DNA of 34,582 bases from Chara braunii (GCA_003427395.1 BFEA01000012.1:2544718-2579299); one strand, 5' to 3'. Shown: positions 8,429 through 18,059, numbered from the stretch's first letter. Notes: generated from the sequence alone by a model not told the origin. Numbers and translations: made by a program.

Positions 8429-8973
8429 TGTATAGTTATTTTTGTGGTTCTGTGAATGAACAAACGTATTTTCGGCCACGGAAATGTATCTTGGCAGGTG
8501 GTGCGCGGGCTGGTTAGACAAAGCCCCACCTGGAGCACTCGAGGCGGAATTCCTGGTATGATATGATGAAAGAGCCACTCCAACATGTGGGATTCAAGGT
8601 GGAAGCTCAAGTTCACTAAAAAGTTAGTAAAAACAGCTACCGCTTCATTCTCATATCGGCCTGCTTGTCTGCCTTATGGCAGCGTTACAACAGGTGCCCG
8701 GAATCTCTTTGGCTTTGTTAGGTCGGTGAATGTTGTAGCACTCCTGTGTTATCTCTTCCAATACGCTAGTGAGGCGGTGAAATGGCAAAGGGGTTGTGCC
8801 ATGGAGAACTTCTGGCTGAGTCTGAAGTTGGCAAAGCTTGTCAGACATTGCGCCCGTATACGGTGGTGGATAATAAAGCTGATGCGTCTGCTTTTCTAAA
8901 CAAAATACTGTTGTGGCTTTTGGATGGGTGGGTGCTAGCGAAGCTCTCTCATCAATGCCTTTGTTGTATCTTG

Positions 8974-9432
8974 CTAGGAAGATTGTCACGCCCGACCGGT
9001 CGGGCGTGATGGACGTGCAAATAATGTTTGACGATATATATGAATATATTTTTTTTGGTTTTCTGCACTCTCCGAGAGGAGCCCAAATCCGGCTTGCTTC
9101 TGTTTTTGAGAGTTGGCTGTCGAGGGGGGTGAAGGTGGGTATAAATTGGCTTCAAAAGGGGCTAAAGGTGTTTAAAGGGGGGTGCCTTAGTGTGACTCTG
9201 TTATTTTCTTTTTTATCTCCGATTCTGTGTTGAATTCTGATGTGACCCTCAGCCCAAAAAAAAAAAAAAGTCGTTTGTTTTGCAATTCTACACAACATAT
9301 TTTTTTCCCGGATTTTTTTTTTGGGCACTGGGGCTGCCCGGAATCCTGCCTGGGAGTCATGCCCGGCCAGGCACCCCCGGGTGTGTACCCTGTCATAAGT
9401 TGGGTACCCGGGCGCCCGGAAAAACAGCCTAT
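8974..9432 (+). mobile_element. Non-autonomous hAT-like DNA element, copy B, with perfect 8-bp TSD
   Basis: This 459-bp element starts CTAGGAAGATTGTCA and ends GGAAAAACAGCCTAT. It is flanked by GTATCTTG on both sides (8966-8973 and 9433-9440), an exact 8-bp target-site duplication. It aligns with 2566-3001 along most of its length, sharing for example GAGAGTTGGCTGTC, GGGGGGTGCCTTAGTGT, CACAACATATT and CCCGGGCGCCCGG near the 3' end. Copy B has a perfect 24-bp palindrome at 8986-9009 where copy A has an imperfect one. It has no coding capacity. The hAT placement rests on duplication length and terminal sequence only. Confidence 0.85.
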
Positions 9433-10277
9433 GTATCTTGTTCATTGTCAATGCTTCTTTTTTTTTTTTTTCGTTTTTCAGGTTTGAAACTTGACCAGCT
9501 ATTCACATTACGCCCTTTTTTCGTTTTTCGTGTTTTTCTGGACTGTTCTGAGCTGTAAGTGCACACTCTCTTCACATTATGCCCTTTTTTCTGGTATAGC
9601 TATGGAATTGCTCCAGACCTGCATTTTAGATGCAGCGCTTTGTGCTGTATGTTTCTGGGATTAGAAATAAGGAGGGGGGGTTCCTACATGTTGTCTTGGC
9701 ATTACGATGGAACAATGTATATATTATATTTGCTTTATCTTCTTGCAAGGAAATCTGTGTATTGTCTTTTCTGCTTTGCCCAGTTTGATTACTTGTTGGG
9801 AAAAGGAACTGGAGCTTCCTGCTCATTCAGCTACGCTGGTAGGTTTTGTGGCATTTGACGTATGGAATGCAATGATTAAGCCTTCCAAGCAGGCAAAGGA
9901 GTGATCGAACCAAATTGCGGGGGCAGGTAAGCATTTGACGTATTGACTCGTCGACTATTAGTTTGGCACTACTTTTGCCCAAATACTGTGTTGATGTTCT
10001 GGAGGATGCTTTGAAAAGAACAAGTCTACCCCCCGTGGCTTATGCGCTTGGTGCAGGGTGTAAGCAGGTGGCACGAGTGCCCGGTGTGTGCAGCGAAGTT
10101 GGCAAGAGAGACTTCGGCATTGTGTTTCTTAGGGAATTGTCCCATTGTCTTGGTTTGTGCTCGAGAGAGCAGAAGTTTTTGTGGGTGGAAGGAAGTGGGG
10201 CACAGAAACAGGATGCAGACGGCGGGGTTATTCTCTCTTTCTCTCTCTCACTCGCAGACATATCTATACCTTTGTTT

Positions 10278-11220
10278 GTTTTATGGATGGTCTGTGATGA
10301 TTTGTGGATGGAGGCAGAGAGAGAGTTTGGGGTTGTTAGGAAAACAGACGTTCCGGTCTTGTTAGCTCTCTTTCCTGACAGATTTTGAGCGGTTAGGATC
10401 GGGCTCGTACTAGCGATCTATTCTGCTTTTGTAGTTGGATATGACGTTGATGGTTTTGTTTATCACACACACATGGCCTAATTGTTTGCCCTGATTTAGA
10501 GCATGGACTGTCTATTTGATGAAGGAATGTCTGTGGGTAGCCATGAGTTTTTTCGGGGTGCGAATGTATGTGTGGAGGGCTGGCCACGGTATCTTCGCCA
10601 GCAGTCTCAGAGACTGTTTGCTGTGGGTGTCATTTCCACGGGCTGCTTTTTTGTTTTTTTGCAGTAGCGCTCCTGGTGACGCGTGGAGGCTATCATATGG
10701 ATTTGGCATATTTTGCACAGTGGCTTCGTTGTCGCAATATGATGTCATTCGATTCTGCAGTTTCTGCAGCCAGGGGAGGTTCATGGGACTGTTTGTTTGA
10801 TATCTGGTGGTTCTGGTGTTTGTTCGATATCTGGTGGTTCTGGTGGTCAGAGGGCTCTCTTAAGTGTTTTCAGACCAAGTCCTAGGGGTTGGGAGTGCGG
10901 TCAGTTCTATCTTGTTGTGTGTGTGTGTGTGTGGCGGGGCGGGAGGTTTTCGGTTGTGGTGCAACCAATTGTCTATTATGGCCCTCCATCCTTTCGTCGA
11001 TTATATCATTATGATATATTTGTGGAAGTGTGCTGCTTTGGCGGCAGACGGATGTGAGGGCACTCTGCGCTTAACCACAGACGGGTGTGTGGGCACTCTG
11101 TGCTTAACCACACTAACTTGGCCAACCTTGCATTTTCTACCATTATATTGCTAGTCTATACATCTTTTGTTTTATGGATGGTCTGTGATGATTTGTGGAT
11201 GGAGAGAGAGTTTGGGGTTC
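10278..11220. repeat. Dispersed direct repeat pair of about 52-60 bp
   Basis: GTTTTATGGATGGTCTGTGA, then TGATTTGTGGATGGAG and GAGAGAGTTTGGGGTT, occurs at 10278-10337 and again at 11169-11220. The main difference is an extra GCA-containing insertion in the first copy. Confidence 0.85.
11046..11111. repeat. 33-bp tandem duplication
   Basis: AGACGGATGTGAGGGCACTC with CTGCGCTTAACCAC (11046-11078) is repeated at 11079-11111 with three substitutions. Confidence 0.88.
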
Positions 11221-11226
11221 TTTGAA

Positions 11227-11228
<2 letters not shown>

Positions 11229-11259
<31 letters not shown>
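11229..11259. repeat. (CA)n microsatellite
   Basis: An AC dinucleotide run of about 30 bp. Confidence 0.95.
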
Positions 11260-11260
<1 letters not shown>

Positions 11261-11447
11261 CCTACCTGTTTCAAATTAAAAAGGAATGAATTGAAAGCAA
11301 AAGGGGTCGAACTAAAACAAGAAAAGGAAAGTGGACTGCCATTATACCGACCACCATGCTCCCAGCCACCATCATCCCCACTGCCATGATCTCGCTAAAA
11401 GATGACCGCGATGACTGCTAGGGGATTGGGTATATGACGAAGGTCAG

Positions 11448-11451
<4 letters not shown>

Positions 11452-11521
<70 letters not shown>
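11452..11521. repeat. (GT)n microsatellite
   Basis: A pure GT run of about 70 bp. The His/Thr repeat open frame on the minus strand is a by-product. Confidence 0.95.
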
Positions 11522-11523
<2 letters not shown>

Positions 11524-11706
11524 GCTTCTAAGTAATGAAAGTGTGTCCTTTTAAAAAAAGACAAAAATGTGCGATCCGTGTGGTTCATTCCATGCCACCT
11601 TGTATACCTCACGGTTTACTGTTTTGTACTCTGTTCTACAATGTGCCATCCTCTTGAACATTGGATCTAGCTTTACATCGAGAATGCAGCAGGCCTCCCC
11701 AGTGTC

Positions 11707-11709
<3 letters not shown>

Positions 11710-11783
<74 letters not shown>

Positions 11784-11912
11784 NNNNNNNNNNNNNNNNN
11801 NNNNNNNNNNNNNNNNNNNNNNNNNNNNNNNNNNNNNNNNNNNNNNNNNNNNNNNNNNNNNNNNNNNNNNNNNNNNNNNNNNNNNNNNNNNNNNNNNNNN
11901 NNNNNNNNNNNN

Positions 11913-11945
<33 letters not shown>
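11710..11945. repeat. Compound (CT)n ... (CA)n microsatellite containing a 129-N assembly gap
   Basis: A CT run (11710-11783) leads into 129 N (11784-11912), and a CA run (11913-11945) follows. The assembler probably failed inside a compound CT/CA tract. The real length is unknown, so coordinates downstream may be offset. Long Ser-Leu, Arg-Glu and Cys-Val open frames here are artefacts. Confidence 0.95.
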
Positions 11946-11949
<4 letters not shown>

Positions 11950-12179
11950 TCTCGTGGCCTCCTGTTTGCGCTTCATCTGCGCGCTCCATCTCCCCTGCAC
12001 CTTGTCAAGACGCCACGATTGCGCACCCTCTGCCTCCCCTCGACCCCTTGCACACCCAGACAGATCTCCGTCTCTCCTCCTTCCTCTACTTCTGCCTCCC
12101 TTCATCTCTTCTTGCCCCCGCGTCTCCTTGTCTTTTTTCCTTATGTCTCTTCACCCCTTCACAGCAGTCTAGTACTCTG

Positions 12180-12965
12180 CACTAAGTCAGACTCTATAAA
12201 GTCTAGTACGCTGTAGTAAGTCTGTAGAATGTCTATACCTACTCTCACATGGTGTAAACGGTCCATACTTGTATATACTCTGTAGATAGTCTATCAGTAT
12301 GCGAGTCAGAGTTTATAGTGTATACATAGTCTGTGGACGTAGTACATTGACTGCACTGTATACATAAGTACATAGTCTATCCATAGTCCTTACATAGCAC
12401 ATAGACTGCACTGCATACATAGTACATAATTGTATGCAGATGGTATACATACTCAGCACATAGACTGGCACTGCATACATAGTACATAATTGTATGCAGA
12501 TGGTATACATACTCTATACGTAGTGAATGGCCATAAGTCTATACACAGTCTATGTCCATAATATGAAGAGTTTACTTTGTATATGTGTAGTTTATATCTG
12601 TATAGACTACAGATTCATCTACGGACATAGTACATTGACTGCACTGTATACATAGTACAGAGTCTATCCATAGTCCTTAGCACATAGACTGCACTGCATA
12701 CGTAGTACATAAGTGTATTCATAGTGTATACATAGTCTATACATAGTAAATGGCCATAATATGTAGACTTTACTTTGTATATGTGTAGTTTATATCTGTA
12801 TAGACTACAAAAATGGCCATAATATGTAGACTTTACTTTGTGTATGTGTAGTTTATATCTGTATAGACTACACATTCACGAAGTACAGTCTGTGTATAGA
12901 CTGTCTATACACAATGTATAGACATACCCAAAGATAAAAGTACCTATAAACTCTGTAGAGTATAG
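12180..12965. repeat. Nested minisatellite of TACATAGTCTAT-type motifs
   Basis: Short motifs (GTATACATAGTCTAT, TAGTACATA, CTGCACTGCATACATAG) recur irregularly, and larger segments are duplicated on top. GCACATAGACTGCACTGCAT and what follows occurs near 12399, 12457 and 12668. A block with ATGGCCATAATATGTAGACT, TTACTTTGTATATGTGTAGT and TTATATCTGTATAGACTAC occurs three times (about 12527-12610, 12750-12808, 12812-12872). It has no coding potential. An inverted repeat sits at 12892-12912. Confidence 0.85.
12892..12912. repeat. Perfect 10+1+10 inverted repeat
   Basis: GTGTATAGAC, one T, then GTCTATACAC. It lies at the end of the minisatellite and is made of the same motif vocabulary. Confidence 0.85.
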
Positions 12966-13107
12966 ACAATAGTACTGTAAATTATATGTTGGGCACTAAC
13001 TATGCGCTGGATACCCTAGCAATAGATTATGCACATGTAAGTTGAAGACACTCACCTGACACCGCAGAAGATAAGCAGACAGGAGCCAAAAAAAAATTGA
13101 GCCCTCG

Positions 13108-13661
13108 TCACGGTGGCAGCCTGGGACCTTGCAGATGGGACAATAGTAAAACAGTTTGAAGATGCAATTACACCACTCTTCTCAGAAGGGGTGCAGTCAG
13201 GCAACCCAGAGGACTGGAAGGACCAGATGGGACCGTGGAGCTTAGGCCAGTGCAGGTGCAGCTACTAGGGACCACAAGGTTGGCAGAGGGCTTGATTTGG
13301 CAATAGTGCCAAGTGCTGGAAGCAAGCCTTTATGATCTCCATCTCCTAAGATGTGGAATAGCGCCAGAGAGGGCAGCCTTCGGGGTGGCCATGGTAACCG
13401 GGCCCGTTCTATTCTTGACCAACTTTGCCAGCTGGGGGAAGAGGCTGAAGCCGCTGGTGGACAAAGAGGAAGCTGCCTATCTCGCGAAGTAGACACTTGG
13501 ACCACGGGCAGGAGGAATGCAGATGCCTGAGAGTAAATACAATAGGATCGAGCAGCACATACCAGCAAACTTAGTAGCCACACATGCCTCCGATCTCAGA
13601 ATTGCGTTTTGCGTCTGGAGGAAATGCGCCTCATGGACTCACTGGAACACGGACTGATACG
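13108..13661 (+). pseudogene. Degenerate coding-like segment, family unknown
   Basis: The plus strand reads almost open, with one frame change and two internal stops. The first part (about 13108-13255) contains VAAWDLADGTIVKQFEDAIT and LFSEGVQSGNPEDWKDQMGP. After a shift in frame, the second part (about 13279-13661) contains CGIAPERAAFGVAMVTGPVL, TNFASWGKRLKPLVDKEEAA and PESKYNRIEQHIPANLV. The composition is protein-like rather than repeat-like. I recognise no family. It could be the remains of a retrotransposon gag or of a captured gene. Confidence 0.35.
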
Positions 13662-13671
13662 GACCTTCACT

Positions 13672-13760
13672 CAGCTGCTAGGTCAATGAGCGCAGACACC
13701 ACACGTCCTAGCTCACCCAGCTGCTAGGTCAATGAGCGCAGACACCACACGTCCTAGCTC
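13672..13760. repeat. 46-bp period tandem duplication
   Basis: CAGCTGCTAGGTCAATGAGC with GCAGACACCACACGTCCTAG and CTC occurs at 13672-13714 and 13718-13760, identical over 43 bp, so it is recent. Confidence 0.92.
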
Positions 13761-14021
13761 GCATTGCCTCACAAGCTTGGATGATAACCAGAGGTACCAC
13801 TCCGGTACCACACTGAAAGAAACCAGCATGTGAGAACGGGAAATTTTGACTGGCACGTACTCATCGAGTGAAATGCATGATTTGACCAACCCCAAAAGCA
13901 GAATTGAGACCGAGACCACGCAAGGTGAACAAGACAGTAATGCCTCTTGATAGTGAAAGTCTTCTTTCCTATGACAACAGATTAGCTGTCAACTCATGAT
14001 GTATTCACGCCTGGCTACTGC

Positions 14022-14132
14022 CTACCGTCTTCCCCCGAATACAACGTACGGTCATTGTAGCTGTATTTGGAGCATCTTTTAGTCTAAATACAGCCATAAT
14101 GACCGTATGTTGTATTTGGGGGAAGAAGGTAG
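14022..14132. mobile_element. Small foldback/TIR element, family with 7159-7343, copy 2
   Basis: The 111-bp element is almost entirely an inverted repeat. The left arm is CTACCGTCTTCCCCCGAATA, then CAACGTACGGTCATTGTAGC and TGTATTT. The right arm is the near-perfect reverse complement, ending TATTTGGGGGAAGAAGGTAG, with a short loop around 14070-14083. The ends match those of 7159-7343. No target-site duplication is evident. Confidence 0.75.
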
Positions 14133-14758
14133 TCTAGCCTATCATCTTAGCTAGCAGCTCTGTTCAGGTACTGGCTCCCAGTGCCACCTCAAGTGAAGGT
14201 TATGAAGCACAAAGCTTAAGAAACAGAAGCACACAGCATAAGAAACAGAAGCGCAGTGGTGGTTAGTTGCCGAGGCAATCCCTTGTGAACCAAAAAAGCG
14301 ACCAAACACATCTGCTACTAAACTGCCAAGTAGAGCTGAGTATGTACATATTTTAAAATCTCTGTGTTTTTGTTATTGATGATCATGACAGTTTGATTCC
14401 ATAGCACTGAGCTCTCGAAAACAATCATCAGCACACAAATGGTAATTCAAATTCATGGTTACCTGTCCTCTCTGTGTTTATCAACCACCAATCTGGATGA
14501 GAGCCCCCGGGCCAGCCCAACCTGAAACATCTCTCCTACCTTGTACACACCGACTTGGGTTGAAATATGGAATGCCATTTGGTTTGGTGCTTAATCCATT
14601 GGTACCTGTCTCAGGTATTGATGCCGAGCCTGAAAATTCCCTGTGTAGTGATTAATCTTTCTCTGGCTAGCGAACCTACGGCCTTTGCTTACATTAGATT
14701 GCTTTGGCTTTGAGAGATCGATCATCGAAAGCTCCAGAAAGAAAAAAGCGAATCCGTA
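14133..14758. other. No recognisable gene
   Basis: Contains AAGAAACAGAAGC twice (near 14218 and 14240). A short open frame at 14455-14655 is not recognised. The last about 100 bp before 14759 could belong to the mitochondrial insertion that follows, but I cannot confirm that. Confidence 0.4.
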
Positions 14759-14863
14759 ATGGCTTTTAGTCCACTAGAACAATTTGCTATTCTTCCAATG
14801 ATTCCTTTTCATATAGGAAACTTGTATCTTTCTTTTACTAATTCATCTTTGTGTATGCTACTG
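14759..14863 (+). pseudogene. atp6: Nuclear insertion of mitochondrial DNA: start of ATP synthase subunit a (atp6)
   Basis: Thirty-five codons read MAFSPLEQFAILPMIPFHIG then NLYLSFTNSSLCMLL. Plant mitochondrial atp6 has the same pattern near the start of its conserved region (SPLEQF.I.P.IP..IGN.Y.SFTN.SL.MLL). The similarity stops abruptly at 14863, and what follows (CACCATATTTTGCCGAGC) does not encode the next membrane helix. The fragment is too short to function. The surroundings are nuclear repeats, so this is best read as a NUMT. It points to a green-lineage host. Upstream bases may also be mitochondrial. Confidence 0.75.
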
Positions 14864-14989
14864 CACCATATTTTGCCGAGCCTGCAGGCGGCAGGAACCA
14901 ATATGGGACATTTGTTTCTTGGCACATGTACTGCCCCTTATGCTGGACCTGCTGCCACCAGCTCGAACATAACGAGGTGGTCGTTTTTC

Positions 14990-15123
14990 TCGGTTCCATT
15001 TGTGTAGCACCTAGAGCCTCGCCAGAAATGCAGCCAGATTTATTCTGGAAAGCTGGCTGGCAGGTACTTCTTTGCGCCTCGTCTCCCACGGGGAGTCACA
15101 TCACAAATTGCAGAATCCCCTTC

Positions 15124-15162
<39 letters not shown>
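14990..15162 (+). mobile_element. Poly(A)-tailed retroposon (SINE-like), copy S1
   Basis: The segment shares GCAGCC.GAT..ATTCTGGAA and the 3' block CACGGGGAGTCACATCACAA plus ATTGCAGAAT with 22211-22390, and ends in an A-run (15125-15162). It lacks about 50 bp of the middle found in the other copies. The 5' limit is unclear. I see no RNA polymerase III boxes, so it may instead be the 3' end of a LINE. Confidence 0.6.
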
Positions 15163-15165
<3 letters not shown>

Positions 15166-15186
15166 AAAAAAAAAAAAAAAAAACCC

Positions 15187-16285
15187 TTTTTTTTTTTTTT
15201 TTTTTTAACAAACAATCTGAGCTGATGCTAGGGATGCTGATAAGAGCAGACACCACTAGCACCCGCGGAGAGGCTCCATCTATTGGTAAACCAGGGTCCA
15301 ACGTCCCTTTGAACATTGTGATTGTGGGATAACTCCCTGCGAGCATTGATTACCGTGGTCTTCACGGATTAACTGAGCAGGGACGGAGGTGGTCGGGAGG
15401 GGGACCAATGCCTTGGGCCCGGGGGGCACCGGGAGCCGTGGTTTTAGGGCCATCCCTCCTCTGTTTGTGGATAATAATGCATAATAAAACAAAACTAATG
15501 AGCTCTGCTGATGCCTGAGTAGTCTGTAAGTAATCTGCGTCTAGACCGCTTCTTGTAGGAAGGGGTCCTCGAGGTCCTGTGCCGGTCTTAGTAGCCGTCC
15601 ATTCTTGAAACTGAAGCCTGTGGTCCCGCTTCATCTCTATGTGAGGATCTTTTTCCTTTGCCTTATGTTGATCCATCTGTCCGTCTTCGACCATGTCACC
15701 TTGGCTATCCAACCCCGCCTCTTCCCTCCTAGCCACCCTCCGCAGAAACGGGAAATGATCCGCTCCTTGGTCTTCCTAAAATGAATCATCTCCAATTTCT
15801 CCCTCCCCGCCCGCCCACGGGTGGTGGTCTCGGCTCGTCCAGATTTCACCAGTTGTTTGAGCTGTTTTGTGACCTCCCTCTCGTCCACCCTGGCTTCCTC
15901 CATTTCCAAGGCGGAAGAGGTTCCAAGCGCATTCACAGTGTCATTGTAGAATTGCTCTCCAGTCCCAAGGCCATGGTAAGTTTGGAAACATCTGCTGCCA
16001 TATTCTATCCCACCACCGCCATAGGAATACTGAAGATGGGCACTGCATGAAGACGTGCTCGATTGTCAGATGGACACTGATTTCTTCTGTGGGGGAAATA
16101 GGACATACACCCTCGGCACCATGGCAGAGCACGACCTTGCTGCTCCAACCGTGTATGGTCAATCAGCCATTCTTTGGTGACAATCAGCGGTGTACTATTT
16201 GCCATTGTAATGATGAGATTTAAAAGTCGCTTATGAATTTTTCAAGGATCTTCTTTCTCTCAAAATAAATGGTGCCCAAGATGAT
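15187..16285 (-). mobile_element. LINE remnant B: L1-type ORF2 C-terminus and 3' tail
   Basis: On the minus strand the order is as follows. ISSLQWQIVHR lies near 16220. KEWLIDHTRLEQQGRALPWC then RGC lies around 16175-16095. TIEHVFMQCPSSVFLWRWWD lies around 16065-16005. The zinc-binding reverse-transcriptase C-terminal domain (zf-RVT) of plant L1 elements has this Cys/His pattern. Next come EVTKQLKQLVKSGR and ISRFCGGWLGGKRRGWIAKV (about 15880-15700), shared with remnant C. The 3' end is GTTAAAA..., seen as a T-run at 15187-15206 on the plus strand. Frames shift repeatedly, so the element is dead. Confidence 0.8.
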
Positions 16286-16610
16286 GTGGTTAAAAAAAAA
16301 AAAAAAATAGACACTGGCACAACAGTAAAGGATAAAACTATAAGAACCAGTCACAAAGAAATTGAAAGAATGAGATTTGGATGACATTACTATAAATGGA
16401 GGAAGATGAAACTCCTTGGAACTCCCCGGGAATTCTAATTGAATATTACAGTCAAATCCTGACTGCAGGATAAATGGGAGAAATTGTTGATCAAGGTATT
16501 TTTGCCCTCTTATATAAGCAATTAGATCATGTTGATTGAAGATTCCTAGATCATGTTGTCTCTTTGCTTATATAGGACTGGTTTCATTAAAGGAAGGAAC
16601 ATCCAGGACA

Positions 16611-17545
16611 AAACTCAGGGGATGAATATTATTAGAAGTGTTAGGGGCTAGTCTTCGGATCTGCTCCAGTGCCAAGGGCTATCATGGGACGTCTATTTCA
16701 ATATAAGTTTTTTAAATACATTGAAACCTCAATGCTTTGCATTGGAGAAGCGAATCCATAATCCAATAATCCAATACCTCCTTTAACTTCTGGTTGGAGA
16801 AAAGTATCCCAAGCAATTATAGGGATGACATTATGAGTGTGATGGTCTCCTCTCCATAGGAAGCCTCGCAATTGTCTTTTAAGGTCTTTTACTGATTTTT
16901 TTTTCAACAGACCATAAACCAGATTTATACCAAGTGGATGCAAGAACCACATTATTTAGGATAAGGGTTCTTCCAAAAAAAGATCCGTGTTGGTTACGTC
17001 ATTCCTTCATTTTTTACAATGTTGGTGTTGAAATTTAAACATTATTAGTATTAGGCTTACCTTGTGTTGTGATTATGGTTCCTAAAACTCTGATAGGTGT
17101 TTTTTTAGGAAGCCATTGAACCCTTGGAGTTTCAGGAGGTCTATCCCCTTGGGAATGTATAGACTATCCCAATGTTTTATTACCCAAGTTAACAACCATA
17201 TCAGAAAGTAACATATTTTTTCCCGTAACCGTTTATTCAATGCTTGGGATACTTTTCTCCAACCAGAAGTTAAAGGAGGTATTGGATTATTGGATTATTG
17301 GATTATCAGACCATCACACTCAGAATGTCATCCCTATAAGTGCTTGGGATACTTTTCTCCAACCAGAAGTTAAAGGAGGTATTGGATTATTGGATTATGG
17401 ATTCGTTTCTCCAATGCAAAGCATCGAGGTTTTAATGTATTTAAAAAACTTATATTGAAATAGACGTCCCATGATAGCCCTTGGCACTGGAGCAGATCCG
17501 GAGACTAGCCCCTAACACTTCTAATAATATTCATCCCCTGAGTTT
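16611..17545. repeat. 238-bp inverted repeat inside LINE A
   Basis: The left arm 16611-16848 is the reverse complement of the right arm 17308-17545, with only scattered mismatches and no length change; the spacer is 459 bp. Both arms carry the same LINE ORF2 stretch (NVIPI.AWDTFLQPEVKGG and GLLDYGF.SPMQSIEV). In addition, about 56 bp (CTTGGGATACTTTTCTCCAA and following) at 17241 is repeated directly at 17343, as part of the right arm. Confidence 0.92.
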
Positions 17546-17925
17546 GGTGGAAGATCGCTACTAGACCATAATAAGATAGAATGCAGGTTCAAAAAGGGAT
17601 GGGGAAAAAAAAACAGTCGTAAAAGATTTGATGCTATGTAACTTTTGGTCAGAATTGTAGAAAACATGGCAAAAACTTCCCCTCCCTAATAAATTTCCAC
17701 CTTCTCGATACGAACAGGTTCTCAGGTAGCCTATTTTTGGCAATAGATGTATCACATATTCATATAATAAAGTTAATACTAGTTCCCAACCCCCTTGGTT
17801 GACCTGGGTTAAAGCAGGAATACTTAGAATTAAGCATTTGTAGGATTCAAGGAAATGTTGGAAATCAGTGGAAGAACTAGAAAAAGAGATCAAATGTGCC
17901 AAAAACTTGACTAATAATTTAGACT

Positions 17926-18059
17926 TGTGTAGCACACGGAACATGTTCGGTGCCCCACCGAGTAACCGAACATGTTCGGCCGTTCGACCGAGCAGGAACC
18001 GAACATGTTCAGTTGAGCTCAAATTAGGGGTCTGCCGAGCATGTCCTCATGTGTGGGGC

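Larger units (their letters stand above)
6959..8973 (+). other. 3' flank or 3' UTR of PDF1A, no second gene recognised
   Basis: It holds a small TIR element (7159-7343), a 24-bp minisatellite (7552-7645) and an AG microsatellite (8363-8391). Moderately GC-rich open frames at 7680-7960 (for example residues GRRLGAFLFHAHASEDAKEG) match nothing I recognise. Overlapping AATAAA hexamers at 8413-8418 and 8423-8428 could be polyadenylation signals. A short peptide at 8803-8860 faintly resembles a TFIIS N-terminal domain helix and is treated under findings. Confidence 0.4.
9441..11225. other. No recognisable gene; local duplications
   Basis: Open frames here are short and resemble nothing I know. 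Local repeats are: ATTACGCCCTTTTTT-like blocks near 9507 and 9576; a dispersed pair at 10278-10337 and 11169-11220 (GTTTTATGGATGGTCTGTGA plus TGATTTGTGGATGGA); GATATCTGGTGGTTCTGGTG at 10799 and 10826; and a 33-bp tandem pair at 11046 and 11079. A CT-rich stretch at 10230-10250 and GT runs at 10916-10931 are low complexity. Confidence 0.5.

Noticed and set aside
11551-12185. Long Ser-Leu, Arg-Glu, Cys-Val and His-Thr open frames, on both strands
   Set aside because: They are translations of CT/CA dinucleotide runs and of the N gap.
14851-15225. Plus-strand open frame with Cys/His residues (WHMYCPLCWTCCHQLEH), resembling a zinc finger
   Set aside because: Cys/His spacing fits no family I know, and the frame runs from the NUMT edge into the retroposon and its poly(A).
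17561-18022. A 153-residue minus-strand open frame
   Set aside because: The plus strand here reads as LINE ORF2 (QKLPLPNKFPPSRYEQ, WVKAGILRIKHLWDS), so this is an antisense shadow.
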